DNA of 64,000 bases from Myxococcales bacterium (GTDB taxonomy: Bacteria; Myxococcota_A; Polyangia; Palsa-1104; JAEUJZ01). The notes under the pieces were generated by a model. It searched no databases, was not told the origin of the DNA, and saw only the letters and a list, made by a program, of their open reading frames with translations. The translations under genes were made by a program, and so were the position numbers. Below are positions 17,855-27,064 of the stretch, piece by piece; positions within the stretch are counted from its first letter, which is position 1, and every line of letters starts with the position of its first letter. Where the stretch lies: assembly GCA_016794505.1 (NCBI GenBank), contig JAEUJZ010000088.1:1-64000 (forward strand). Reading direction: 5' to 3'.

Positions 17855-18310
17855 ATGGCAGACAGTGCAAGGTCTGGTTTCGACAGCGTGGCCCTCGGTC
17901 GCAGCGCCCTCGGCCTGCTCATGGGGGTCATCATCGGCGGCATCCTCATCTCGATGACCGAGCTTTTGGGTCACCGTCTGTTTCCCCTGCCCAGCGACCT
18001 CGGGCCGATTACACCCGAGCGCTGTGGCGACGTCCTTTCCAAGCTGCGGCCGATCCACCTTTTGCCGGTGGGCGTGGCGTGGTTCCTCGGAGCCAGCGCA
18101 GGCGGTGCGCTCGCGGGAGCCGTGGCGCAGCGACGCCCGCTTCTGCACAGCAGCATCGTCGCCGCTGTCTTTCTGGCTGGCGCGATCTCGACGCTGAAAC
18201 AGTGCCAGCATCCGGCGTGGTTCAACATCGTCGGGCCGCTGCTGTTTCTGCCGGCCACCTGGCTTGCCAGTCGCATGGCAAACGCGGCCATCGAGCGCAA
18301 CGTACGCTAA
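17855..18310 (+). CDS. Small integral membrane protein
   Basis: 151 residues from ATG 17855 (MADSARSGFDS); a TTG at 17834 would add seven residues. Four hydrophobic segments are visible: LGLLMGVIIGGILISMTELL, LLPVGVAWFLGASAGGAL, SIVAAVFLAGAIST and WFNIVGPLLFLPATWLAS. A loop of ~25 residues between helices 1 and 2 contains a single Cys (RCGDVLSKLRPIH). The family is not recognised. It follows an AT-rich intergenic stretch and precedes the oppositely oriented tRNA. Confidence 0.65.
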   Translation: MADSARSGFDSVALGRSALGLLMGVIIGGILISMTELLGHRLFPLPSDLGPITPERCGDVLSKLRPIHLLPVGVAWFLGASAGGALAGAVAQRRPLLHSSIVAAVFLAGAISTLKQCQHPAWFNIVGPLLFLPATWLASRMANAAIERNVR

Positions 18311-18402
18311 GGCCCACTTGCCGCGCTGACTGCACAAGCGCCCCGCTAAGCGCCGCAAGCCCGTCGAGACACCTAAAACAGACGCGCCGAGCTGCGGCGA
18401 GT

Positions 18403-18475
18403 GGGCGTTACTGGATTCGAACCAGTGACCTTCGGCTTCGGAGACCGACGCTCTATCCAGCTGAGCTAAACGCCC
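18403..18475 (-). tRNA. tRNA-Arg (anticodon CCG)
   Basis: The reverse strand reads as a complete 73-base cloverleaf: acceptor GGGCGTT/AACGCCC, D-arm GCTC..GAGC with loop AGCTGGATA, anticodon stem TCGGT/GCCGA with loop CTCCGAA, variable loop AGGTC, T-arm ACTGG-TTCGAAT-CCAGT. The anticodon at the centre of the loop is CCG, decoding CGG (Arg). CCA is not encoded. Confidence 0.95.
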
Positions 18476-18772
18476 GATGCATCCCGCTGCGCCAAGGTGG
18501 CGATCCGTCCGTCACTCCGTCGCTGCGTGGCGTTCATAGGTACACGCGATGGCGCAGCCGGGCAAGAAAAAATTTTCAGCTCGCGCAGCCGCATTGCCTT
18601 GCGTGAAAAGCACCCGTGAAGCGCCATTGACCCGAGAGAACGACGGCCCTATAGTGCGCGGCCTATCTTGTCCGTGTTCACGCGCTTCAACTCTCGCTCT
18701 CAGTCCGCCGCACTGACGTCCTGGCGATCTCTCTCCAGGACGCAGGCGGCTTCCGCTCATACGGAGGTCCCG
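18476..18772. other. Intergenic region
   Basis: 297 bases between the tRNA and the barrel gene. Nothing coding is supported. Its end carries the RBS GGAGG (about 18763-18767) for the barrel gene. A direct repeat of ctctc-rich sequence occurs at ~18691-18738 without an obvious role. Confidence 0.3.
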
Positions 18773-20722
18773 ATGCGCCGGTCTGCTCCGGCTCTCTCTG
18801 CTTCTCGCTTGTCCGCACTGGGGACGCTTTCCTGTCTGCTTGTCTGTGGCGCTGCAACCAGTGCCTGGGCGCAGTTTGGCCCCGGCGGTGGCATGCGACC
18901 GATGGGCGGCGGCATGGGCGGCCCAGGGCAAGGCATGGGTGGTGGCCCGCCCTCCGACAAGCCCGAAGGTCCAGCGGAAGCCGCTCCTGGACAGGTCGTC
19001 GGTGACATCGCCATCGATCCTCTGCCCGAGTGGCGCGACAAGACCGAGCGCAAGCTGCAGCCCTTTACCATCAACGGCTACCTGCGCGGTCGTGGCTTTT
19101 ATTGGCACAACTTCAACCTGGGGCACTTCAACGACCCAACGAAGCTGGCCAATCCCTTCGGCACGCCCTATTCCGAGCTTCCCGACGCCAGCGGCAATGC
19201 CCTCGACGCAAGCTGTGCCAAGCGCAACGGCAACGACTGTCGCGAAGAAGGCATCCGCACCGCCGACATGCGCTTCCGCTTGGAGCCGACGCTCAACATC
19301 TCGGAACACGTGCGCATCAAGGGTCAGATCGATATCTTCGACAACCTGATCCTCGGCTCGACGCCCGAGGGCTTTTACATCAACGGTCGCGGCGGCGCTG
19401 CCGATGGCTATCCGACGATCTTCAGCCGCGGGCAGGTCGCGGAAGAGTCGGCGATCAATGCCATTCAGTCGTCGATTCGCGCCAAGCGGGCCTGGGGTGA
19501 AGTCAAGACCTCGCTTGTCGAGCTTGCGTTCGGTCGCATGCCCTTTCACTGGGGCAGCGGCATGCTGTTCCACGACGGCAACTGCCCGGACTGCGACTTC
19601 GGTACCACCGTCGATCGCGTGATGGTCACGGCCTCTGGCTGGGACCACTTCGCATCGGTCTCGTGGGACTGGGCCGCGTCGGGCCCGACCTCGGCCATCG
19701 TCCGCAACCAGATGCTGACTGGCTGGAACTACAACATCGACAACGTCGATGACGTGATGCAGTGGACGCTGCTCATCGGTCGCAAAGATGACGAGCTGCT
19801 CACCGCCGACCGCCTCAAGCGCGGCAAGGTCGTCGTCAACTATGGCGCGCTCATCATGGCGCGCACGCAGTCTTGGGATCTCGTGTACAACCCACGACCG
19901 CAGCCGACGCCTCTTACCATGGTTGGCCCGGATACCCAGGAATACTATCCAGTCAAAGAGCTGCAGAGGTCGCTGGGCCGCCGGGACGCGTGGAGCCTGA
20001 CCGCTGACATCTGGGCTCGCCTGCAGTGGCGCAAGCTGTACCTGGAAGCCGAGGGCGCTGGCGTCTTTGGCAGCATCGGCGAGCTGGACGTGTACAGCGA
20101 CGGTGGATACGGCAGTGATACCGCGGCACGCAAGGCCACTCTGCAGCTTCAACAGTTCGGCGGCTTGCTGCGCGGCCACTACAAGTTCCTAAAAGACAAC
20201 GCGCTCATCGTCGGGCTGGAAGTCGGCAGCGCCAGCGGTGCCCAGAACGGCGACCCACGCGGCGAGCTGAACTGGCGACGCGCCCGCGAAAAGCCCGACG
20301 GACAGATCAACCCCAACGGGCTGATTGGGCTGACCAACTCGCGATTTACGTTCGACCCCGACTTCCACGTCGACATGATCCTGTTTCGCCGCATCCTCGG
20401 GACGGTCTACAACGCGACGTACTTGAAGCCGACGATCGCCTATTGGCTGCTGCCCGATACGTTTGGGGCACAGGCTGACTTTATTTACTCGCTGGCCAAC
20501 CGCCCGGCGACCTTCCCCGGTCACAACATCAACATGGGCGCCGAGATCAACCTGCGCATCATGTACCAGAACAAAGACGAAGGCTTCTATACGGCCATCG
20601 AGTACGGCGTGTTGTTCGATCTCGGCGCGCTGTCGCAGCGCAACGACATCTGGGAAAATGCCCGCCGCACCGACGGCACAACCGCGCAGGCTTTCCAGGC
20701 CAAGATTCGTCTGAAGTTCTAA
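18773..20722 (+). CDS. Putative outer-membrane beta-barrel protein with Gly/Met-rich N-terminus
   Basis: 649 residues from ATG 18773, six bases after GGAGG. Signal peptide (cleavage after AWA, ~33) followed by an unusual ~35-residue Gly/Met/Pro linker (GGGMRPMGGGMGGPGQGMGG). The rest is rich in alternating hydrophobic/polar strands with aromatic ends (INGYLRGRGFYWHNFNLGHF, RIKGQIDIFDNLIL, VELAFGRMPFHWGSGMLF), ends in FQAKIRLKF with a terminal Phe, and so has outer-membrane barrel character. It resembles large uncharacterised barrel proteins of Myxococcota; I cannot assign a channel substrate. Two CxxC pairs (DGNCPDCDF; SCAKRNGNDC) could bind metal or form disulfides. Confidence 0.75.
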   Translation: MRRSAPALSASRLSALGTLSCLLVCGAATSAWAQFGPGGGMRPMGGGMGGPGQGMGGGPPSDKPEGPAEAAPGQVVGDIAIDPLPEWRDKTERKLQPFTINGYLRGRGFYWHNFNLGHFNDPTKLANPFGTPYSELPDASGNALDASCAKRNGNDCREEGIRTADMRFRLEPTLNISEHVRIKGQIDIFDNLILGSTPEGFYINGRGGAADGYPTIFSRGQVAEESAINAIQSSIRAKRAWGEVKTSLVELAFGRMPFHWGSGMLFHDGNCPDCDFGTTVDRVMVTASGWDHFASVSWDWAASGPTSAIVRNQMLTGWNYNIDNVDDVMQWTLLIGRKDDELLTADRLKRGKVVVNYGALIMARTQSWDLVYNPRPQPTPLTMVGPDTQEYYPVKELQRSLGRRDAWSLTADIWARLQWRKLYLEAEGAGVFGSIGELDVYSDGGYGSDTAARKATLQLQQFGGLLRGHYKFLKDNALIVGLEVGSASGAQNGDPRGELNWRRAREKPDGQINPNGLIGLTNSRFTFDPDFHVDMILFRRILGTVYNATYLKPTIAYWLLPDTFGAQADFIYSLANRPATFPGHNINMGAEINLRIMYQNKDEGFYTAIEYGVLFDLGALSQRNDIWENARRTDGTTAQAFQAKIRLKF

Positions 20723-20968
20723 GTCAGACCGACCGGCTCACAGCCAGTCCATCCGCACCTCGCAGCAGCCATCCCGTCCTCGCCCCGGATCGCTTCCGCC
20801 CCCAGGATCCAATCCATTCCGACGCAGTCCACGCTGCGGAGCCACTCCTAGGTGAAGAGTGCCTTTTTGCAGGGTGCCACAGCGGCGGTCGCGCCCCTCG
20901 AAAGGCCGACGGAGTGGCGCAACACGCCCGAACCGCGGGCACGGGCGCTCTGGACAGCGTGCTGCCCC
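20723..20968. other. Intergenic region between convergent genes
   Basis: About 245 bases between the converging barrel and GT87-like genes. I see no gene, no tRNA and no clear hairpin with a T-run; both transcripts must end here or run into each other. Confidence 0.3.
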
Positions 20969-22699
20969 CTACCGCTGGGTGCCCAGTGCAGCCGGATCGG
21001 CGGGCGGTGCGGGCGGCGCAGGCTGCCGCGCGGCGCGGACGATGAGCCAGGTGGGAACCGCGAGAGTGAACAGGGACCGAAGGACGCTGAGGATGGCCAG
21101 CATCGTTGGGTCGGGTACGGGGGGGAAGACCGTCAACAAGAGCCAGAGGCTGACCAGGAAAAACCCGCTTACTATATTTCGTATTTCTACCGATAAAAGA
21201 GTAATGGCCCAGAGTAATCCGATGGCGACATAGGCTGGGGCGAACGGGCTCTGGAGCGCGGCAAGGACGACAAGGGAAAGCCACATCATCGCCTGGCTGC
21301 GGCGGTCTCTGCTGTGACGCGAGGCGATGGCAGCGAGTGTGACGAGGGCGACGGTATAGACGCGGCCCATGCGACGGGCGAGTACCCAGGGGTCGCCGAC
21401 ATCCAGGCCGATCAGCTGCAGCTTAAACGGCAGTCCGAACGGCGCGAGGTTCGTGGTGATGTTGAACAGCGTGTCATCCAGGAAGCCGAAGGCAGCCCCA
21501 GAGCTTAGGCGGCCGAGCGTGTAGGTCAGGAAGGCCCGCATCGGCTGGACGCCGAGCGTCAGCACGGACAGAGCGAGCCAGAGCACGGCGAAGGCAGCCG
21601 TCCACAAGGCGCTGCGCCAGCGACGCTGCGCCAGAAGGACGATGCCGAGGATGCCAGGGGAGATCTTCGAGAGGATCGCGAAGGCCAGCAGCGCTCCTCC
21701 CAGCGCTGGACGGTCGCGCTGGAAGGCCACCATGGCCAGCACGGCAAGGGATACGACCGCGATTTGGAAGTTGCCAATCTGCAGGGTCGCAAGGACTGGG
21801 AGGCTGCCAAAAAAAAGAGGCGCGAGGAGGAGGATGCGGTGCGTACCCGGTCCCGCAAGCCAGCGCGCCACCAGCCACAGCCCGACGGCAAGGAGCAGGC
21901 CGTTGGCGCCAAACCACAGGGCGCGCTGCGCGGCAAAGTCCCCTGAGAATCGTGAGAGCGGCGCCATCACCAGCAGGAACGGGGGAGGATAGGCGTAGTA
22001 GTCGAGCAAGAAGGGGCGGTACGGATTTTCGGCGGTGGCAGGTGCGGCGGCGATCCCCTCTGAACCCGCCCAGAGAGACTCGTCGTACAGGTTGTCGAGC
22101 CGCTGTCGGCTCAGTGCATCGGCATGCACATACGCGGTGAGGCAGCTATGCGTCGCGAGGAACTTCTCACCCGGAACCACCTGCCGATCGACCCGCGTGG
22201 AGTCGCCCATGAAGATGCTCAGGTGAGCTGTCTTGACGACGGTGGCGAGCGCCAAGAGGGCATAGAGAACAAAGAGAAGCGTGTGTCGTCTCGCGAGGCC
22301 ATCGAGGGTCGCAGGCAGGCGGGCCGAGAGCCTGGGCAGAAAGAACGCGCTGGCTGATGAGACGATGAGCAGCGTCACAAGACCCGGTAAAGCAAGGGCC
22401 CCACCCACGGTAGCGACGACGGAAACGAGCCCGCCCAGCACCAGGAGGCAGAGCGGAGAGAGCCTCTTCCGAAAGGCCTGTGCGACCGCCATCGCACCAC
22501 TGACCGCGAGGGCAGCCAGCGTGACCGTGCTGGCATTTCCGGCCGGCCCCAGAGCATGCACCAGAGGTCGCCACAGGCCGTGGGCGATCACGGGAGCCAG
22601 CAAGGCGGCGCAGAACACGACGAAGGCAGGGCGCTCAAAACAGCCGGCCCCGTCCAGGGAATCGGTATCGGTCATCCATAGACACCGGCAGCGCGGCAT
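20969..22699 (-). CDS. GT87-like (DUF2029) polytopic membrane glycosyltransferase
   Basis: 576 residues from ATG 22699, eight bases after AAGGAG. About a dozen hydrophobic segments alternate with short loops, as in GT-C enzymes. The first extracytoplasmic loop contains FMGDSTRVD, where GT-C enzymes keep their catalytic acids; a large loop (LDNLYDESLWAGS..PFLLDYYAYPPPFLLVMAPLS) matches the DUF2029 pattern of Y.YPP in mannosyltransferases of the GT87 family. These use polyprenyl-phosphate sugars on the outer face of the inner membrane. The gene is last in a run whose previous member, the P450, ends 45 bases upstream, so it is very likely co-transcribed. The sugar and acceptor are unknown. Confidence 0.78.
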   Translation of the reverse strand: MPRCRCLWMTDTDSLDGAGCFERPAFVVFCAALLAPVIAHGLWRPLVHALGPAGNASTVTLAALAVSGAMAVAQAFRKRLSPLCLLVLGGLVSVVATVGGALALPGLVTLLIVSSASAFFLPRLSARLPATLDGLARRHTLLFVLYALLALATVVKTAHLSIFMGDSTRVDRQVVPGEKFLATHSCLTAYVHADALSRQRLDNLYDESLWAGSEGIAAAPATAENPYRPFLLDYYAYPPPFLLVMAPLSRFSGDFAAQRALWFGANGLLLAVGLWLVARWLAGPGTHRILLLAPLFFGSLPVLATLQIGNFQIAVVSLAVLAMVAFQRDRPALGGALLAFAILSKISPGILGIVLLAQRRWRSALWTAAFAVLWLALSVLTLGVQPMRAFLTYTLGRLSSGAAFGFLDDTLFNITTNLAPFGLPFKLQLIGLDVGDPWVLARRMGRVYTVALVTLAAIASRHSRDRRSQAMMWLSLVVLAALQSPFAPAYVAIGLLWAITLLSVEIRNIVSGFFLVSLWLLLTVFPPVPDPTMLAILSVLRSLFTLAVPTWLIVRAARQPAPPAPPADPAALGTQR

Positions 22700-22744
22700 C
22701 GGCTCTCTCCTTGGTTGTTTTGAACGTCGGGCTGTTGCGCGGAT

Positions 22745-24130
22745 CTAGCGACGGCGGACCCGCGCACGCAGCGGCCGAGCCAGGCGCAGGGTCGAGATCG
22801 GGCGGGTCGCAATCGGGGCACGGTCCTCGCGGTCGAAGCGATAGCGTCCCACCATCATGGCCAGCGCGAGCACGCCTTCGAGCATGGCGAGGTGTTCACC
22901 CAGGCAGGCGCGGCGACCGAGCAGGAAGGGCAGAAAGCTGTAGGGCTGAATCGCCTCGGCTCGTGCCTCTGAGAAACGATCTGGATCGAAGGAATCGGGC
23001 CGCTCCCAGAACTCGGGATGGCGATGCGTGGCATAGATGTTCAGCGCGATCTCCTCGCCTGCATGGACCGTGATGCCGTCGAAGACATCGTCCTTCAAGG
23101 CCATGCGCGGCACGCCAGGGACCGGAGGATACAGACGCATGGTCTCGAACAAGACCTGCTGGGTATAGACGAGCCGCGGCACATCCTCCGAGGTCGGGAG
23201 GCGATCGCCAAGCACCGAGCGAACCTCATCGACCAGACGCGCCTCGACTTCGGGGTGCTGCGACAGCAAGTAGAAGGTCCACGAGAGCACGAGGCTGGTG
23301 GTCTCATGCCCGGCGAGGATCAGCGACTTCACCTCGTCGAGAAGCTGCTGATCATCCATCTGGGCGCCGGTCTGTTCATCCTTCGCAACGGTCAGCCGCG
23401 ACAGCACATCGATTTGTCCGCCGCCACTGGCGCGGCCGTGCGCGATGACTTTGCGCACGACGGCGTTGAGGCGCTGCTCGGCCTCGCGGGCCCGAAGATT
23501 CCCCGGAGTCGGCATCCACGGCCGCAGGATCCCCGGCAGCATCATCTGCAGCGTCGCCTGCTGCAGGCAGACCTCTAGCGTGTGGCCGATCTCCTCGGCC
23601 TCGGCGCGAAAGTCGCTGCGGAACATCGCATCGCCAACCACCCACAGCGTAAAGCGCATCATGTCATCCGAGAGATCGCGCACCGCGTGCGGTCCGCTGC
23701 GTTCCCACTCTGCGAACAGGGCTTGCACGTTGCCCACGATCACCGGAAGAAATCGCTGCACGCTCTTCTGACGGAATTCGGGCGCAACCAGTCGGCGCTG
23801 CCGCGCCCAGAAATCCCCGTCGCTGAGGAACAGCCCGTTGCCAAGGAGAGGACGCAGGTAATCATAGCGGCGGCTCTTGGGGTAGTTCAGCACGTTGGCG
23901 CGCAGGACGTGGTGTACATGCCGCGGGTGATTGATAAGCAGGCTAGGCAGCGGCAAGCGCGTGCGGATGACGTCGCCGTAGCGCCGATGATTGCGGCACG
24001 CGGCCTCGGCATAGTTGCGAAGGACCCCAAGGAAGGCTACGGCGTCTTCCAGGAACGACATCGTGCGAACGTCGAAGTGACGGGTGCCGTCGAGGACGGT
24101 CGGCTTTTGCTGCGGGCTAGATTCGGTCAT
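22745..24130 (-). CDS. Cytochrome P450
   Basis: 461 residues from ATG 24130 with a GA-rich RBS (gaagagagccctgcg). All P450 hallmarks are present: I-helix oxygen-binding AGHETT, K-helix ETMR (ExxR), the PERF-like region PDSFDPDRF, and the haem loop FLLGRRACLG with ligand Cys at about 409. The sequence resembles CYP102/CYP4-like fatty-acid or terpenoid hydroxylases (LRANVLNYPKSRRYDYLRPLLGNGLF), but it has no fused reductase, so separate redox partners are needed; none is adjacent. It sits between the CHRD and GT87-like genes with 67- and 45-base gaps and is probably in their operon. Substrate unknown. Confidence 0.93.
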   Translation of the reverse strand: MTESSPQQKPTVLDGTRHFDVRTMSFLEDAVAFLGVLRNYAEAACRNHRRYGDVIRTRLPLPSLLINHPRHVHHVLRANVLNYPKSRRYDYLRPLLGNGLFLSDGDFWARQRRLVAPEFRQKSVQRFLPVIVGNVQALFAEWERSGPHAVRDLSDDMMRFTLWVVGDAMFRSDFRAEAEEIGHTLEVCLQQATLQMMLPGILRPWMPTPGNLRAREAEQRLNAVVRKVIAHGRASGGGQIDVLSRLTVAKDEQTGAQMDDQQLLDEVKSLILAGHETTSLVLSWTFYLLSQHPEVEARLVDEVRSVLGDRLPTSEDVPRLVYTQQVLFETMRLYPPVPGVPRMALKDDVFDGITVHAGEEIALNIYATHRHPEFWERPDSFDPDRFSEARAEAIQPYSFLPFLLGRRACLGEHLAMLEGVLALAMMVGRYRFDREDRAPIATRPISTLRLARPLRARVRRR

Positions 24131-24197
24131 CGCAGGGCTCTCTTCACGGGGGCTGAGGCTTCGCCACAATCCATCGGATGAGCGCGCAGACGCCGCG

Positions 24198-24866
24198 CTA
24201 GTCCCGGACCGCTGAGATCTGGCCGCGCATCTCGCCGTAGAACGTATGTGCCTTGGTGTGCAGGTTGAAGTAAAGGACGCCCTTTCGCGCCAGATACTCC
24301 ATGCCTGAGAGCGTCTTTACCTGATTGGGCAGGGGCTGCTTTCGGATCAGCTCATCTGGCGAGTATGGGAAGCCGGCGTCGACGGGGCAGGCCTCGGGGG
24401 GCGCAAGCTTTCCGACCGAGGGGAACATCTTGACCATCTTGATATTCTTGTTGCTGATCTCGGCCGTGAACCTACCGTCGGCCGCGGCCTTCTTCAGGTC
24501 GCCGAGCGCGCCGAGATCGACCAGGATCGGACCAAGATAGCCGGGCGGGCCGCAGTGGATGTGGAACATCAGAATGTCGCTCGGGCTGATTCCCTGAAGC
24601 TGAACCTCGACGTAGGCCTTGCTGAGATCGCGAGCAAAGCGGATCTGCCCATGGCCGCGGGACTTGCGGTTCTCGCGCGGAGTGAAGGGTGGCGTGCTCT
24701 CTGGCTTGATGCCCTTGGGGGCTTCCTCTTCCTCTGCGGGTTCCTGCTGCGGGCTCATGAACGCTTCATAGACATGGAAGGTGGTTGCGCCCAACGCGGG
24801 GTCCTTGGCTTGAGCAGGCAGGGCGCACAGAGCCAGGGTGAACGCGACGGCAAACTGGGTACGCAT
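24198..24866 (-). CDS. Secreted CHRD-domain protein
   Basis: 222 residues. The ATG at 24866 has GAGGAG six bases upstream; another ATG two codons earlier would place the RBS too close. Signal peptide (MRTQFAVAFTLALCALPAQA). The mature protein begins with an acidic patch (EPAEEEEAPK) and then the CHRD pattern: GHGQIRFARDLSKAYVEVQLQ, FHIHCGPPGYLGPILVDLG and an ending YFNLHTKAHTFYGEMRGQI. CHRD domains (named from chordin) occur in secreted proteins; the His/Cys positions (HIHCG, NLHTKAH) could bind a metal, often proposed as copper. It lies 83 bases after the RoxA-like gene and before the P450 in the same run. Confidence 0.85.
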   Translation of the reverse strand: MRTQFAVAFTLALCALPAQAKDPALGATTFHVYEAFMSPQQEPAEEEEAPKGIKPESTPPFTPRENRKSRGHGQIRFARDLSKAYVEVQLQGISPSDILMFHIHCGPPGYLGPILVDLGALGDLKKAAADGRFTAEISNKNIKMVKMFPSVGKLAPPEACPVDAGFPYSPDELIRKQPLPNQVKTLSGMEYLARKGVLYFNLHTKAHTFYGEMRGQISAVRD

Positions 24867-24949
24867 GATCATCTCCTCGGCAAACGGGTTGCGAATTCCT
24901 GGCGATCGGCGCGATACGAAATGGGACATACCGCGCTCGAAAGGACAGG

Positions 24950-26725
24950 TCAGAGGGTCTTCAGATACTCCACGAGCGCCCAGCGGTCGTCCTCTGAGAG
25001 CGCGATGCCGTACTCGTGACCGGTGTTGTGGTTTCCGGCGAGCGAGGTGTCGTACACCCAAGGCACAGCGCCATCGCTCACGTATCCGACTCGCCTTGGA
25101 TCAAACTCCCAGCGACCTACCGCGAATTTCTTCGGGCGGACGGCAGCCGGGCGCAGCAAGTCGTACAGCGTCGGCACCGATCCATTGTGCAGATAGGGAG
25201 ACGAAGCCCAGATGCCGTTGAGCGGGCGCGCTTTGTAGGCGAGTAGCTCAGCCGTGGGGTTCTGCGGCGTGTTCTTCGTGAACTGGCCCTGCTTCGGGGA
25301 TGGATGGATGCCGTGTAGCTTGGAGTTCGCGATGGCCGCGACGCCAGCTGCGGGCTGTGCGCTGAGCGAGCGATTCACCAGATCGGCAAGCAGTGTCAGC
25401 ACACTCGCTTCGGCGCCGTAGCGTTCACCTTTGGGCGAGATCGCGCCCTGCAGGATGCCGGTGGGTGCGCGGGCGGTCGCTAGGTTCTGGACGCTCTGCG
25501 CATCGGTCCCGACGACATCGACACCGGCCATGTAGGCAACGACCTTGCGGCGCGGGTCCTCGCGGTTGATCAGGGCGTGACAGTGCTGACAGTGCTGTTT
25601 GTACAGCGCGGCTCCCCGCTCGACGAGCGGGGCACTTGGCGGCGGCAAGATATCGGCCGGCCAGCGCGGCGACTTAAGCTGGCGCAGCGATTCCTCCATC
25701 GCCACAATGGCCAGCCCTTCGATGCTGGAGCGATAGCCGCGCTTGGCCTCGTCGGCGGTCTTGTAGTTCTTCACCTCGACGCGACCATAGGTGCCAATCA
25801 CCTCGCCGGCATTGCGACCGAGCGCGCCGGCTCCGGCATTGGGGGAAAACCCGGCCCACTGCACGTAGTCGAGACGCGGCGCATCCCAGACGAGCGGAAA
25901 GCTATTCGGCGCGTTCGGTTCCAGGCTGTTTTTCGCGCTGCTGGTCAGCCGAATCACCTGGTTGAGGATCCGTCCGACGGCATCCAGGCGCCCGTAGCCT
26001 TCGACGGTGGTCGAGGCGTTCGCGCGGTTGTAGTCCTGGAACCAGCGCTGGCTCTCACCCAGCAGGGCTCGGGCGGCGGCGATGTCGCGACCACTGGCGG
26101 CAGCAAAGCGGGCTAGCTTGGCTCCATCGGCTAGCGTCTGGTCGAGGGCCCGTTCGATCTGGCGAAACAGACCGATCATGTCGATCAGTGCGGGGGCGCC
26201 ATCGATGCGCAGGGCGGTGCCGCGATAGACGATTTGCCCGGTGTGGCACGCAGCGCAGGTCAGGCCGATGTGATCGTCGTGGCGAGCCAAGCCGATGGGT
26301 AGCGCATCGGGATTGTTGGGTGTCTTGCGCTGATTCAGAAAACGGAATCGGCTGAAGTTGAGCGGATCCACGATGCGACTCTGGCTATCCGGCTGTTCCA
26401 AGTGGATCAACACATCGCGCGGGATCAGCATCGAGCCCTGATCGGCGTGGTAGTACCAGAGCGTCTCGGCCGGACCCCAGCCCTGATCCAGGTAGACCAG
26501 ACGGGTGGCGTGGTCTCCGAAGGGATCTTGCGCGCTGACGAGGCCTCCGCGCTCGCCGAAGCGGCGGATTGCGTCTTTGAGATCAGGCACAGCCCTTGAA
26601 GGAGGGGCGGAAGCTTGCGGTCCGGCCGTGGCTGGCGACGGACTCGTGCGTATTCCCAGGGACGCCGTCGATGCCAAGGCCACGATCGCGAGGGCTCTGC
26701 GTGGCCACGTGGTCGCTACTCGCAT
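24950..26725 (-). CDS. RoxA-like di-haem c-type cytochrome (rubber-oxygenase/CCP-MauG superfamily)
   Basis: 591 residues from ATG 26725 after AAAGGAG. An export signal (MRVATTWPRRALAIVALAS) leads to a mature periplasmic or secreted protein. Two covalent haem sites are seen: CAACH at 157-161 and CQHCH at 379-383, spaced as in RoxA-type enzymes rather than in bacterial cytochrome c peroxidases. The C-terminal block YKARPLNGIWASSPYLHNGS, then VPTLYDLL and NTGHEYGIALSEDDRWALVEYLKTL, is typical of the RoxA group. RoxA cleaves poly(cis-1,4-isoprene) with dioxygen, and relatives occur in myxobacteria. Whether this one attacks rubber, another isoprenoid or a lipid is not known. It appears to head a four-gene operon. 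Confidence 0.8.
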   Translation of the reverse strand: MRVATTWPRRALAIVALASTASLGIRTSPSPATAGPQASAPPSRAVPDLKDAIRRFGERGGLVSAQDPFGDHATRLVYLDQGWGPAETLWYYHADQGSMLIPRDVLIHLEQPDSQSRIVDPLNFSRFRFLNQRKTPNNPDALPIGLARHDDHIGLTCAACHTGQIVYRGTALRIDGAPALIDMIGLFRQIERALDQTLADGAKLARFAAASGRDIAAARALLGESQRWFQDYNRANASTTVEGYGRLDAVGRILNQVIRLTSSAKNSLEPNAPNSFPLVWDAPRLDYVQWAGFSPNAGAGALGRNAGEVIGTYGRVEVKNYKTADEAKRGYRSSIEGLAIVAMEESLRQLKSPRWPADILPPPSAPLVERGAALYKQHCQHCHALINREDPRRKVVAYMAGVDVVGTDAQSVQNLATARAPTGILQGAISPKGERYGAEASVLTLLADLVNRSLSAQPAAGVAAIANSKLHGIHPSPKQGQFTKNTPQNPTAELLAYKARPLNGIWASSPYLHNGSVPTLYDLLRPAAVRPKKFAVGRWEFDPRRVGYVSDGAVPWVYDTSLAGNHNTGHEYGIALSEDDRWALVEYLKTL

Positions 26726-27064
26726 GGGGGACTCCTTTGATGAGTGCCCGCCGGGCCCATCGGGTGCGTTCGTCTCAACACACGGCTCAAACGGCGGGTC
26801 GTCCACGCCGACGGGAACGGTCCTCGACCGTGAGGAAGCAAAGTGCCGCCAGGCGGGCTCCGCTCAATGTCTCGCCACTCGCGCCGCCGCGAAATTGCCG
26901 AGCGCGCCAAAAGAAATGATTGAGGACGCCACCCGGCCTCCGCGTCGCGACAGACCAGCCGGCCCATGCTGCGCCGGCTACGCCCATCGGTTGCTTACGC
27001 AGGCAGAGCGCAGACCTCTCCCCTGCCGAAAGCTCAGGCGCAAGGCTGCTCGCAGCGCGGCGGG
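26726..27064. promoter_or_regulatory. Intergenic region upstream of the RoxA-like operon
   Basis: 339 bases without a convincing gene, between the end of the AraC-family gene and the start of the RoxA-like gene. It must hold the operon promoter unless transcription reads through from upstream. On the minus strand the AT-richest stretch is caatcatttcttttggcg near 26910-26927. I found no clear -35/-10, sigma-54 or inverted-repeat operator by eye, and AraC half-sites cannot be assigned. Confidence 0.45.

Noticed and set aside
18512..20179. 555-codon open frame on the minus strand
   Set aside because: It is antisense to the barrel gene, has no RBS or recognisable domain, and is the usual high-G+C shadow; the plus-strand frame has a signal peptide and GGAGG.
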